DNA of 64,000 nt from Caprimulgus europaeus (lineage: Eukaryota > Chordata > Aves > Caprimulgiformes > Caprimulgidae). Numbering within the stretch: the stretch's first letter is position 1; each line of letters begins with the position of its first letter. Below are positions 25,729-38,105 of this stretch, piece after piece. The stretch covers positions 40,468,037 through 40,532,036 of the forward strand of contig OU015525.1 of the NCBI GenBank assembly GCA_907165065.1, read 5' to 3'. The notes beneath the pieces were generated by a model, which had not been told where the DNA came from, ran no database searches, and worked only from the letters and a program-made list of their open reading frames with translations. The translations under genes were made by a program, and so were the position numbers.

Positions 25729-26836
25729 TGTGGTGGGTTGATCCTGACCAGAGGCCGGATGCCCACCAAAGCCCACTCTATCACTCCCTCTCCTCAAAGG
25801 GGCAGGGGGAGAAAAATATAACGAAAAGCTCGTGGGTGGAGATAAGGACGGAGAGAGATCACTCACCAATTACTGGCACGGGCAAAACAGACTCGACTTG
25901 GGGGAAAAACCAAATTTACTTTATTACCAATCAAAATCAGAGGATAATGAGAAGTAAAACCAAATCTTAAACCACCTCCCCCATCCCTCCCTTCTTCCCA
26001 GGCTGAACTTCTCTCCCGATTTTCCACCTCCTCCCCCCAGCAGCACAGGGGGACAGGGAATGGGGTTAGGGTCAGTTCATCACACGGTGTTTCTGCCGCT
26101 TCTCCTCCTCAAGGGGAGGACTCCTTCCCCCACACCAGCGTGGGGTCCCTCTCACGGGAGACAGTCCTCCACCAACAGCTCCAACGTGAGTCCTTCCCAT
26201 GACTGACAGCTCTTCACGAGCTGCTCCAGTCTGGGTCCATTCCATGGTGTGCAGTCCTTCAGGAAGGGACTGCTCCAGCGCAGGTCCCCCACGGGGTCAC
26301 AAGTCCTGCCAGCAAACCTGCTCCGGCGTGGGCTCCTCTCTCCACGGGCTACAGGTCCTGCCAGGAACCTGCTCCAGCGCTGGCTTCCCGCAGGGTCACA
26401 GCCTCCTTTGGGCATCCACCTGCTCTGACGTGGGGTCCTCCACGGGCTACAGGTGGTCATCTGCTCCACCATGGATCTCCATGGGCTGCAGGGGGACAGC
26501 CTGCCTTGCCATGGTCTTCACCACAGGCTGCAGGGGAATCTCTGCTTCGGCACCTGGAGTAGGGTTGTTTCTCTTACATCTTCTCACTCCTCTCTCCAGC
26601 TGCAAAGTGTGCAGCTTTTTTTCCTCTCTTCCTTTTTTTTTTTCTTAATTATGTTATCACAGAGGCGTTACTGATTGGCTCGGCCTTGGCCAGCGGCGGG
26701 TCCCTTCTTGCAGCTGGCTGGCATTGGCTGTGTCGGGTCGGACATGGGGGAAGCTTCTGGCAGCTTCTCTCACAGAAGCCACCCCATGTCCTCCTCCCCC
26801 ACTGCTACCAAAACCTTGCCACACAAACCAAATACA
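25729..26836 (-). mobile_element. Complete solo LTR (family A) with exact 5-bp target duplication
   Basis: On the plus strand the element begins TGTGGTGGGTTG at 25729 and ends AAATACA at 26836, so it has TG...CA ends. It is flanked by GTGGT on both sides (25724-25728 and 26837-26841). Read on the minus strand it carries AATAAA at 25925-25920 near its 3' end, the same placement as in the copy at 1-923. It is about 1.1 kb long and has no internal gag/pol/env, so it is a solo LTR left by recombination between LTRs. A 5-bp duplication is typical of ERVL-type elements, but class cannot be fixed from an LTR alone. Open frames inside it (up to 149 codons) look like low-complexity readings of the internal repeats. 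Confidence 0.88.
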
Positions 26837-26841
26837 GTGGT
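26837..26841. repeat. Target site duplication, right copy (GTGGT)
   Basis: GTGGT immediately right of the LTR's terminal CA, matching 25724-25728 exactly. A sixth base does not match, which supports a 5-bp duplication. Confidence 0.8.
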
Positions 26842-28470
26842 AAAGAAGAAACATGGAAGCAAGAAGCATCACTCTGCAGAAGTGTACCTTCCTGCAGCAC
26901 AAGGGGAAGGGACACGTGAGGACACAGCTCAGCCAATGAGCTCCTGAATGTGCCATTTCCTCTCACACCTACTAAATCACTGTAGAAATGCTGCATATTT
27001 GCAGTAGCAAAAATGTTTGAGGTGATGTACAAAGGCAGGACTGAAAAATGGCTATTTGCTCTCAGTAGAAGCTCTCAGGGAGCCTAGGATTAGCATCTTG
27101 TTCAAAGAAGCCAGTAATTCCTTTACAAAGTGTTTAAAGGCTGCAGCTCCCACCTCTGCTATTGCACGAGTGCCTCCTGGAAGGAGGTGGTTTCTGAAAG
27201 GAACCGACTGAGGGTAATTTCGTGGACTCCTGGACCTTTCATATCACTCTCATCTTTGTTGCGTTTCCCTGCTGAGAGTACAAAGACCTCCAGTATTTTT
27301 ATCTTGGCATTCCCCACTTAGGGGAATGAGAGAAGCATTACAAATGAGTCTGGAGGGATGTATTGTGAGAGCGGCAACAAAATCCAAAAAGCCAGCAGTG
27401 GGGGCTATGGCCACTCAGATCTTTTGGGAGCACTGAGCAGTAAAACTGTTCCACAACCCTGCTCTGAAAGCATGTTCACAACATGGTGACAGCTCTGATC
27501 CTGCAGACTGTTCTAGAGGAAGACCTCATGGTCAGACCATCACAGCTAATGTTATTTTCAGATCACATTTCTGCTCCCCTCTTCTATTCTCCTGCAGACC
27601 ATGTGCTAAAGCAGCAGTCTGTCCCCTCCCTGTCCCCCCACAACAGAAGGGGCATGAGCAGGATATCCTAACACCAAGGTCACTCTAAAAATTCATGCTC
27701 TCTCTCCTGCTTCCTTCTTTTATTGTTTTATAGACAGCAAGTCTGTCACTTATTTTTGGAGCCTAACAGTTTATTTGTAGCTGTTGGGAAAGACACATGT
27801 GCAATAGTCAGCATCAGTCAGGAAAACCTTTTGTATGTTTTGTTTTAATTAGTTTTTTTCTGAATAGGTTCATTTTCTTCATAGCCCAGCTAACAACCCC
27901 ATCTTGTGACCTACATGACCTGCCATCATCGTGCACAGTGAAAAAAAGTGCAGGGTGTCAATAGCTGTCAGGGGTTCATACTGAACTATTTCTCTAAGTT
28001 AAAATAATATTTAGAAATTAAAACAAACCACCATCACTCACAAACACATTAAGCCACATTAGATTTCCTGTGTATAAATATGATACTATAAATTCCTTAG
28101 AATGCTGAATTAAAAATATAATTAATTGCCTAGGCCTGGCTGGTGGCATGGCTTTATGGAGTTAGTCCCTCCTTTCAGTGTGCCCAGCCTTCCCCACGCC
28201 TGGCATGTCACGCTGTGTCCCAGAAGGGGCTGATGCAGCTGCAGGGCTTCATTGCTCCTTAAGTCAGACAGGCTCTCTGCTTCAGTCAGCCAGTCGGACC
28301 ACTGACTTTTGCCTGAATCTGAGTGCTCTGCCATGAATTCAACCATGTGAAAGGCCATTTTTTATTCAGCAAAACGTGTTCAGGAAACCCGTTTCCATAC
28401 ATTTTCAACACATTCCACAATTTCACAGCATTACACATCTGTTCACTCAGCAGCTCCCTCAAAACGCGGC

Positions 28471-28522
28471 GTGTCCCCGAGCATCAGCTCTGTGTGGTGT
28501 CCCCGAGCATCAGCTCTGTGTG
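28471..28522. repeat. Perfect 26-bp tandem duplication
   Basis: Two identical 26-bp units begin GTGTCCCCGAGCATCAGCTC, the first at 28471-28496 and the second at 28497-28522. Both contain a CpG. The next two bases (GT) start a third unit before it diverges. The identity suggests a recent slippage or an assembly effect. Confidence 0.9.
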
Positions 28523-30372
28523 GTACTGTCGTGGGAATAAGCCCATTAGAAAAATCTCTAATTCCACACCCCAGCTGCATTTGAGTATTAAACCATACAC
28601 ATCCCCAAGCCCCAAAAGTGCAGGAGTACCCTGTCCATGGTGGGGAATTTGTCAGAACAGGGTTCTGAAGTGCTCCCCTTGCTTCCTCTTCCGTAGCAGA
28701 GCTGGAGGTAGGAAAATTGCAGAAGTGTATTCCTTTCACCAGTGACCTCCAAGGAGCAGAGTCCATCCTGAACATTTCAGAAATGATTCTTTGAATAAAT
28801 AACCTCTCATAGAGATTTTTGGTACCACGGCTGACTACTTTGCAGTTTATTACTTAAATGTGGTTTGTGGTAAAGTGAGTTTGTTTTAAAATATCATCAG
28901 TCGTAAGTTGCTCCTGAAACACCTCATTGGTGTTTAGAGATGAGCAAAAGGGGCACCCCTGAGGCTTGATATGAATATTCATGATGGCTCATTAGTTCAC
29001 AGATTTTTTCATAAGCTAGTCATTAACAGTTAGTGAAAAATCAGAGAACAAATTATAACATGTGCTACCCATGTGTAAGGAGAGACACGCTGTGCTGGGC
29101 TGGTAGGTCTTGACCTTCTCCTAGCACCTTGCTAAGACTTCACCAAACCTCCTCTTTGCCTCATCTCACAGATCTATACCCTGTAGAAAAACTATTTTTC
29201 ATTAAGATATTTTAGTGCAGAACATTATACAAATCTTCTGGGGGTAAACACAGCAAAAGTAATTGAAAAATCGGTGATAGCCTAGGTGCAACACAAGCAG
29301 CTGCATACGTGGGCAGCATCTTCTAGGAGACTGGTGGCCCAGGTGGTCCTTGTCAGGGGCCAGAATGGTGCCACTTCTGAGGAATACAGTACTGGGACAA
29401 ATTTCTTTGACTTCAGTGGGGTCAGAATTTGGGTAGCTGTTTTTTTCATGGTCTTCCCAGATGAAGCACCCAAACAGGTTTTAAAGTTTCCTCATGCCAG
29501 TGTTGGGAAAACCTGTAATGGTTGTATTAGCTTCTTTGGCTCTGATTCACTGTATGGCATTTGGCAGGGGGAGGGAAAAACCCCAACCCTGCAATTTCAT
29601 TAAGAAACAACAGCAAACAAAAAAATCATCCCACAATATGACTTCTTGACTGCTCTCTACCTCCTGAATTCAGTACTGAGTGTGTTCTGACACAAAGCTC
29701 CTATTTTCACTCAGTTTGTAGGAGAGGATTTGAAAGGCCTCGTTTGTCGAACATGCTAAAAACAAAACCAAGGTAAATTGAAAGCATTGATAGCCCTTTG
29801 TTCAGAGTCCACTCATAGAAAGCATTTTCAGATGGGATGAGTTAGTTTTGTGCCAGATACATGTAAGCTGATATGCTCCAAGATATGCAAAACATGGATA
29901 AAGAAAATCGAGCCTCTGCCAAAACCTAATACTCTAATTTTCATGCAGTCAGACACATTAACTGAACCTGTGCTTCCCAGTCCTATTTGTAGGTCAACTT
30001 TAATAAGTACGATTATGTTAATTTTCTGTTGCCCCCCCCAATCTATTTAAAATAAAGAACAAAACCACCATCCCCCAAAACTTTAGTAAAATAAAGTTAA
30101 TGTTCAGCTAAGCACTTTTATCCTAGTCCTTAAGCTGCTCCAAATCACTGTCAGTATATTTCTGAATGCTCTGTGCTCAGAGTAGCAAAGCTTTTGCAGT
30201 TCAGAATGGCAAGACTGACTTCATAAAAGATTAACATACTTGAAAAGCAGGTCATTTATTAAAAGATCTTTCAAAAGCTTCATTTCTTAAAAAGCAAAAC
30301 TATCTATCCACCTCTGCATCCCATCTGAAAGCATTTGCATACACAGCTGTTTTCCAAATTTCAACCCTGTTC

Positions 30373-30394
30373 TTTTTTTTTTTTTTTTTTTTTT
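30373..30394. repeat. Poly-T tract (22 nt)
   Basis: Uninterrupted T-run in unique sequence. No retrogene or SINE is visible next to it. Confidence 0.9.
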
Positions 30395-31330
30395 AAATTC
30401 TCCCCTTCTTTTTTAAAACTATGAATAGCAGGTTATTTACTGAAACAGTACCATGCTTCACCAAGTGCCTTCTGCTCCCAGACGCTGAGTTATCCCATCT
30501 CCCAGGTGAACACACACATACCTTTTTCCCATACGTTGAGGTGTCAGACCCTCAGCCCCTGGGCTGCACGAGACAGCTTCCAAACCTGCTCTTCTCTCAT
30601 GGCATTTGGGGAAGTCATCTGCAACAGCCAGGTGAGGACAGATCTTGTCTTCTTCTTCCACTGTCCTCTTGTGTTACAACAGCCTTTTTAGGCAGCACTC
30701 TTCAGCCAGCTGCCTGGGAACTGAGAAGTCAGCACAAGTGGTCTGGATGCCAGAGGTGGAAGACACACAGGTACCATGATACCAAATGGCAGAAGGCAAA
30801 ATGGTAACTATTGCTTGGATAGCAGGCCTGTACCTCTCTCTTCACTAAAAATTGTGCCACCTTTGCACACCATGGTCCTCAAACCAGCATTTTTTATAGA
30901 GCTGAAGTAGTAGCAAGCGTATACATTGAGCAAGATACAGCAGAGAAAGAAATAAAGGCAACTTTGGACCACAAGGTGGGTATCTGAAGGTAGTTTGGTA
31001 TCCTGTTCTTCCTGAGTGTTTTCAATCACTATTTCTTCCCGAAGAATCACCTTCCTGCTATTTCATCTTGCCTGCAAATAGCATGCCAAACCAGAAAATT
31101 TAAAAAATAATCCATTAAATAGACCACTCTCTGCTCAGACATGGCAGCTGAACTGCAGCCACAGAGTTACTCTCTTGGAAACAGGCTGCCATGAATATGG
31201 GGGTTGTAAAAGACACAACAACTTGTAGCAAAGTTGCTTTGGGATTCAGGGGTATTAACATAACTGAAGTGTGAGGCTATTTTTGAAGAGGCTAAGCAAG
31301 GAGAGGATTATGACCTTGGTCATACATTTC

Positions 31331-31538
31331 AGAGAAGAGAAGAGAAGAGAAGAGAAGAGAAGAGAAGAGAAGAGAAGAGAAGAGAAGAGAAGAGAAGAGA
31401 AGAGAAGAGAAGAGAAGAGAAGGGAAGAGAAGAGAAGAGAAGAGAAGAGAAGAGAAGAGAAGAGAAGAGAAGAGAAGAGAAGAGAAGAGAAGAGAAGAGA
31501 AGAGAAGAGAAGAGAAGAGAAGAGAAGAGAAGAGAAGA
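31331..31538. repeat. (AAGAG)n pentanucleotide array, about 41.6 units
   Basis: This is 208 bp of perfect 5-bp period (unit AGAGA on the plus strand). The single interruption is an A-to-G change at 31423. One strand is purine-only. All frames across it are open because the unit has no stop, giving Arg-Glu-Glu-Lys repeats on plus and Leu-Phe-Ser-Ser repeats on minus. These are artefacts, not genes. Such mirror-symmetric purine tracts can adopt triplex structure and usually vary in length between individuals. Confidence 0.98.
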
Positions 31539-34500
31539 TGAAAACACCAGACAAGTAAGGAACATGCAGAAAAGAAGAATGGAAGCTAGGAAAACTCAGA
31601 AAAGGCAAGACACCATGAAGGTGGAGAAGACATGCAGTGCCAAAAGCAGGAAACAATAATAGCACAGATACTAGCACTTTCTAACTCTTGTCATAAGACC
31701 ATCATGAAAAATTACTTTAAATTTAGAAGAATGACATTTAAGAGAGTACTTTTTTTTGTTATATAATTGATCATTTTTCATGAAAACTAAAAACCTTATT
31801 ATTACTGAGTTTTCATGGGCAGCTACAACCAAATTCTTAAGTGATCAAATATAAAATATGCTTGAAGGCTGTTCATAACCTACCAGGGCAAGACAGATGG
31901 TGTGGTGCAGGTGTCACCACTTGATTGCACTGCACCCCAAATGAAAAAGATCCGAGGATTTTAGCAACAGCATACCAACTGTAACAAACACTAGGACAAA
32001 GCTATTAATCTGGGCTTCCAGGGAGAAAAATGAAAGGTGTTCATGGGTTAACTCTTTTGACAAAAATTTGCTTGTTTAGAGATTCACTTAACAGATGCCA
32101 TTACCAGGAGGTAAAAAACCTTATACTGAACAGACAATTTTAATGGCCTTTCCCATTTAGCTATGGGTGATATATCTCAAAGGACAGATTATTGGAGTCT
32201 TTCTGCTGACAGCAAGGAACGTAAGATGAATTCAGAGTATCAGTGAACATCTAAACCTTGGTAACAAGGATTTTAATATAGAGGTATATTACAATTCAGG
32301 ACAAAACATCTTGACCATCTTGTACAGCACAAAGGGACCTTACACTATATCTGCATTTATATTCATTGCCAAAATAGGCAATGGACCCTTACTGTTCATG
32401 GGAACAAAGCTCCAGATGCTCTTACATTCTAAGCCTAATGTGCTCAGCTACTGGTGTGGCACCATTAATCACATAAAACATGAGTTTTATAGCCTTGAAA
32501 AAACTGACACCTCCCAGATTTATTGGTTTTACTACTCTGTTTAATAAAAAGTTTCTTACGAACAAGTGAGCTCTGAATATAACGTACTAAACATTATCAT
32601 CCCATAATCAATAGGTATTGGGAAGACTGCTTTTAAGGTTTAGCTCATTTCCTGTTCTCCCACAGACTGAAATAACTCAGCTCTGTACTGCAGAGCTCCA
32701 TTAAGCACTTTGTTTTTCATTGAATGACTGGAATCAAATGCATATGGCCTCCATGGATGGATAAACTGCTGTAAAAAGAGGTAAGTCAGCAATACTGATT
32801 GGCTCTGTTGTCTGAGCGTGTCTTTTGATTTTTGATTTTCTGCCAAGAGCATCATTATTCTGTGTTTACCCTTCAAAAGCCCTCGGTCACTCAGATGGTG
32901 CATACGCTTGCAGCACAGCACTCTCCCTTGCAGAAACAGAATCCATAAAAAAGAAAATCTCAGTACTTGTGTTTGTTGAATGGAAATTTGTGGCACAGAT
33001 CCTGTATCTCTCATCTTTCACAACATTGTTACTATATAATACAAAGTGATTAAAAGAGCAGTTTTACTTTGCTGCCCATCTCTTTCAGTCGGATAAACGG
33101 TTTATCTCTGTGCAAAGCTGTATATAGAATTCAAAGTGCACTTTGTCACATCGTTTTCCTCTTTCTTTCCTTCCCCAGCAAGTCAAAACAACAGAACCAT
33201 CATAAACGTCTGTGGTCATTTCTTTTGTATGTGTGTGTGAGTGTTAATTTACACCAGCTACTGAAAACATACTGTGTTTTTCTTCACTTCTGGGGCCAGG
33301 ATTGTCAGTGCTGGGTTCAGCACTGGCTTCCACAGGACACCACAGACTTGCATCTCCCTCAAGAGCTGCTGCTGCTGCTGCAACAAGAGCTGTTGTTTAA
33401 CCACGGACGCTTGCTGTGTGCTTTGCACCTGGGTAAATGTCTGCTGGAGGCAGCAGGAACAAGACCAGAACAGGTCCCTGATGAGGTGTTTGAGATGATT
33501 ACAACTCCCTGCAAATTCAGGATTCAGCACTCAGCAATCTCCAAAGGTAGAGACAAACAACGGGCTCTCTCAACGTGTCGCGAAGGCAAAATGGTTATTC
33601 CCATTCGAAAACAAAAACAGATCTGACACCAACTATGTGGTTTTTGTGCAAACATAGAGGTAATGGCAAGATTATAAAAAAATAAATCGTATCTGCATAA
33701 ACTGCAATAAAGTGACAAATGAAGGCATTGGTTCTCTGCTTGTTCAAAGCCTTGTGAACATTTTGCAATCTTGTGATATCCATTACTGCAACCTCATCAG
33801 AGTTGCAAGTTCAGCTGACTGTGAAGGTCTGGGTCCCCTGAAGTCTTATTCACATGCATACTGTAAGAAGCAGGGACAGCAGAATCAGAGCCTGTGCTGT
33901 GTCAAAGGTGCTGCTTGACATCTCGGGTGAGGGAATGTTCTCTTACAGATAGCTCACAAGCCTAAACCCCTCGTGGCATTAAAAGGAAATGAATTTGATT
34001 TCTCAAGAGCCTACAGCTTCCTAACAAACCTTGGGAAACAAGTTCAAAATACTGGCACATGCTTGAATCCATTTTCTAGTTATAAAGGCTTCTTCATTAC
34101 AGTTTTTGGCTGACAACAGTTGAGATAGCATGTTTATCATCATTCTTAAAACACTTGAGAGAGAACAATGTGAGTGCATTTTTATTTCGGTTTTAACTTC
34201 TTTATTTCATTGCTGTACAGCTGCATTACACTTGGCTTTAATCCCTTAAGCATTATTTTCCTTGGCAAAATAGTCACTGAACTGAGTAGAACTTACTATT
34301 GGAAAAATATGCTTGAAAAACCAGTGTGATGTCAATGCCAACTGAAACTCATGGAGCTTAAAATGTCACAAATGTGCCTGTAGCTGAAATACATAGCTCC
34401 TCATTTTTTTGACCGAACTAGGAATGTTGTAAGTCTTAGGTTGTGAAGCTAACTGTAAAAAAACAAACAGAAGCCTCCTAAAACTGAATGTGTGCTTTTT

Positions 34501-35029
34501 TTCCCCCCCATGAACAATCATTTGGAAAATAATTATGCAAAACTTGATGTGGGATAATTCCATAGGCAACAAATGACTCCGTGGCTCCGTTTCAAGGCTC
34601 GTCTGCATTAACTGTGGCTATTGGTAAGAAGCTGGGCTACAGGCTTCTTAGAGAAAAGATAGAACCCAACTTTGTAAAACTTCTTTAATATTCAAATATA
34701 TAAATAAGCACTACGGAAGAATAATTCAGAAGACTGCAGTGATTCGTTATGAACAGATGCTATAAATGGGAACAGTAACATTGCTAGGTAAGGAAGAAGC
34801 AAGCTATTTTAAGAGTCTTGAAAATCTCTTCTAGTTCTTCAGACAGATCATGCTGCTATAGTTACTTTATAAAAAATTATATTCTGAAAAGCACTCGAGT
34901 AAAAGAAACCTTTTACTGGAACTATTATTTAACCAAGACTTTCTACAGCACTAAAACACACTGCAATTTAGTTCCCGATACAGTTATAAGAATGGGAGGG
35001 GTAAAAAAAAAAATAACAAAAAACCTAAG
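31539..35029. other. Intergenic DNA downstream of FAM110B, with a glutamine-rich open stretch
   Basis: No gene is supported. Frames overlap on both strands at 33069-33626 (plus, 185 codons) and 33530-33258 (minus, 90 codons). The minus reading includes QQLLLQQQQQLLREMQ, caused by a CTG/GCT repeat at about 33365-33380. I do not recognise either product. Minus-strand AATAAA motifs near 34183 and 34202 might mark still longer FAM110B transcripts. Confidence 0.45.
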
Positions 35030-35048
35030 ATACCTGCACCAGGAGCTA

Positions 35049-35054
35049 TTTATT
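35049..35054 (-). terminator. Candidate distal poly(A) signal of FAM110B
   Basis: AATAAA on the minus strand about 1.46 kb past the stop codon. Some 15-35 nt downstream there is GTATCTTAGG and then a long T-rich tract, which fits a U-rich downstream element. This is the better of the two candidates. Confidence 0.45.
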
Positions 35055-36070
35055 AGCATAACACTCTTCCTTTTAAAGATTTCGTAACAACTGAAGTATA
35101 TACAAAGTCTTACAGCATTTACACAATATAAAAGTTTCCTATTAGCTGACGAAGTATAAGTAGTGCTGCAATTTACTTCAAAGCATGTATACAATAATAA
35201 TGAAGCAGACCACTGTACTTTCAACTTCTCTGCTACCACACCACCACTGTCAGTTGAAATGACAGTTAATTAAACCACCGGGAAGACACAGATTGTCAAA
35301 ATATTTGTAACAGGTTGACCTGCAGCACTAACCATGATAAGGAGGGGGCAAAAAAAAAAAAAAAAAGCTACATACTGTCATGTTTCTACACTTCCCTAGA
35401 GCTGCAACAAACTTTCACAGCCTTAGATATAACATATGCAAGACAACATAATCACAATTTTTCAGATATAATTCAGCTACAGAGTGTATTTACTTCTGAA
35501 TAGGAGGCATTATATTGATATGGCTGTGTGTTTCCATTTTTGTTCAATAACTGTTCCAATTGGTCCACAAAAAAATTAAAAGACAGCATGGAATTTGTAG
35601 TCATGATGTATTTGTCTAATGAAGGCATCTGATATCAGCTATAGGATCTAATAATTCCTGTCAAAAGTTTAAGACCAGGAATCTTTAAGTAAAAACCAAA
35701 CCCACAAAATCCTGCACCTACAACATTTCCTTCTGTTGACTCCAACCTTCTTTAAGGCTTTTCCAACAGGGTAACACAAAACCATTATAATGTTTATATC
35801 AATCCAAATGCAAGACTCATTTAGTTTATGAGAGGTCAAGCAGATTCACTAGACTACTACTGCTGTAAAACTGAGGGAGCTTACCTAGAAAAAAAAAAAG
35901 AAACCTTTACTGAACAGTCCCTTACTACAAGTAGGGATATATAGTTAAACAATGATACATAATTTAAGAACGTAACATTATTTGCCTTTTAGAAACAGTT
36001 TTACATGTGCCAATAATGCACTTTCTACAGGAGATAAGGCTGTTTTGCCTATTGTTGTATGCCTAAACCT

Positions 36071-36076
36071 TTTATT
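36071..36076 (-). terminator. Candidate proximal poly(A) signal of FAM110B
   Basis: AATAAA on the minus strand about 435 nt past the stop codon. The following bases are not clearly GT-rich, so it is weaker than the distal site. It could give a short alternative 3' UTR. Confidence 0.3.
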
Positions 36077-36509
36077 TTGGCCAATTTTGCTTTTCTTCCC
36101 GCCAAAGGGATTCTGTTTCAACTTAAAAGCTAGTAACGGCAGTTGACAATATCTGTATTAAGACAAAAAGTGACATATAAAATCCACAAGGAACCACATA
36201 AATACCAAAGAAGTCATAGAACCTTTCCATGTAAACACTTTGATTATACTGAAGCCCTAATTAGATTCTTGTCTTAAACTTTTGGCAGATAATGTGTATG
36301 CTTAGCCAGGCTTTGTAGTTAGTTATTGTTCAAGTGGAAGCCAGGTCAGCTCACATGTTGACAGGCATGCAACTTGGAAACATTGCACAACAAGCAACAC
36401 AAAGAGATTTGAGAAGTGTACAAGACTTCAAGTAGACTTCACAACCCTTCACAACTGAATATTCACAGACAAAGATACAGTCCTTGCTTTTTCTACAGTG
36501 GATTTTCTC

Positions 36510-37700
<1,191 letters not shown>

Positions 37701-37923
37701 TTAAGCACAATGAATAGCCGATGAATCCTGGGATCTGAGCGTTAGCAGCAGCGTTTCATCTCACAGCTCATTAAATAACACTGCGTTTCTCTTTTAAAGG
37801 CAGCCTTTGTAGGGCAAGGCCACCCGACACAAGTCCGTGTTAGTCTGCTCCGCCGACTCCTTTCTTCTTGCTGAGAGATGAGGGAGTCTCGCTGTTCCCT
37901 TTGTGCTCCGCTACCGGCAGCGA

Positions 37924-37946
37924 TCTGAAACGCAGAATAACCAACC
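37924..37946 (-). promoter_or_regulatory. Strong-looking alternative splice acceptor upstream of FAM110B coding exon
   Basis: On the minus strand a GCTAAC branch-point-like motif is followed by a T/G-rich tract and TTCTGCGTTTCAG, with AG at 37926-37925. The first exon base would be 37924. Used alone, it would make a coding exon with about 300 nt of 5' UTR continuous with the CDS. It could also open a separate small exon ending at a weak donor such as CT|GTGAGA near 37764. This rests on motif shape alone. Confidence 0.4.
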
Positions 37947-37971
37947 ACACGTTAGCAAGAGAGCCTGACAT

Positions 37972-38105
37972 CAGAGCGATAGCAACAGCCGCCTCCCAGC
38001 CCTCCTCTCCGACCGCCGGACGGGACGCAGCCGCAGCCGCAGCCACCGCCGCCAGCGCAGGGGAGGCGTCGCTCGGGGCACCCCTGCCCGCCTCACGATC
38101 CACAC
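37972..38105. promoter_or_regulatory. GC/CpG-rich block just upstream of the FAM110B coding exon
   Basis: This about 135-bp stretch is markedly richer in G, C and CpG than the AT-rich surroundings. It contains a GCAGCC/GCCGCC trinucleotide-like run at about 38025-38055. It lies 300-430 bp 5' of the coding exon on the FAM110B strand. It could be an alternative promoter or first exon, or a CpG-rich intronic regulatory element. A minus-strand frame across it reads mostly alanine and matches no protein I recognise, so I do not call it coding. It is too short to be a classical CpG island unless the CpG-rich coding exon is counted with it. Confidence 0.4.

Larger units (their letters stand above)
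26842..31330. other. Intergenic DNA, no gene seen
   Basis: Unique-looking sequence apart from the 26-bp tandem duplication and the poly-T tract. The longest frames (128 and 140 codons) have no recognisable motif and overlap frames on the other strand. Confidence 0.6.
35030..36509 (-). other. FAM110B: Probable FAM110B 3' UTR
   Basis: The region directly follows the stop codon on the minus strand. It is AT-rich, lacks CR1 or LTR sequence, and carries no long frame. Its left limit is set by the second AATAAA (35054-35049), which is followed on the minus strand by a T-rich tract from about 35017 to 34992. That is the usual arrangement of a cleavage site, giving a UTR of about 1.5 kb. If the nearer AATAAA at 36076-36071 is used instead, the UTR would be about 0.45 kb. 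The boundary is inferred. Confidence 0.55.

Noticed and set aside
26199-26648. 149-codon plus-strand frame
   Set aside because: It is the antisense reading of the solo LTR, equivalent to the frame at 460-2. It has no protein family motif.
31255-31677. Frames of 78-140 codons with repeated Leu-Phe-Ser-Ser or Arg-Glu-Glu-Lys
   Set aside because: They are artefacts of the stop-free AAGAG array.
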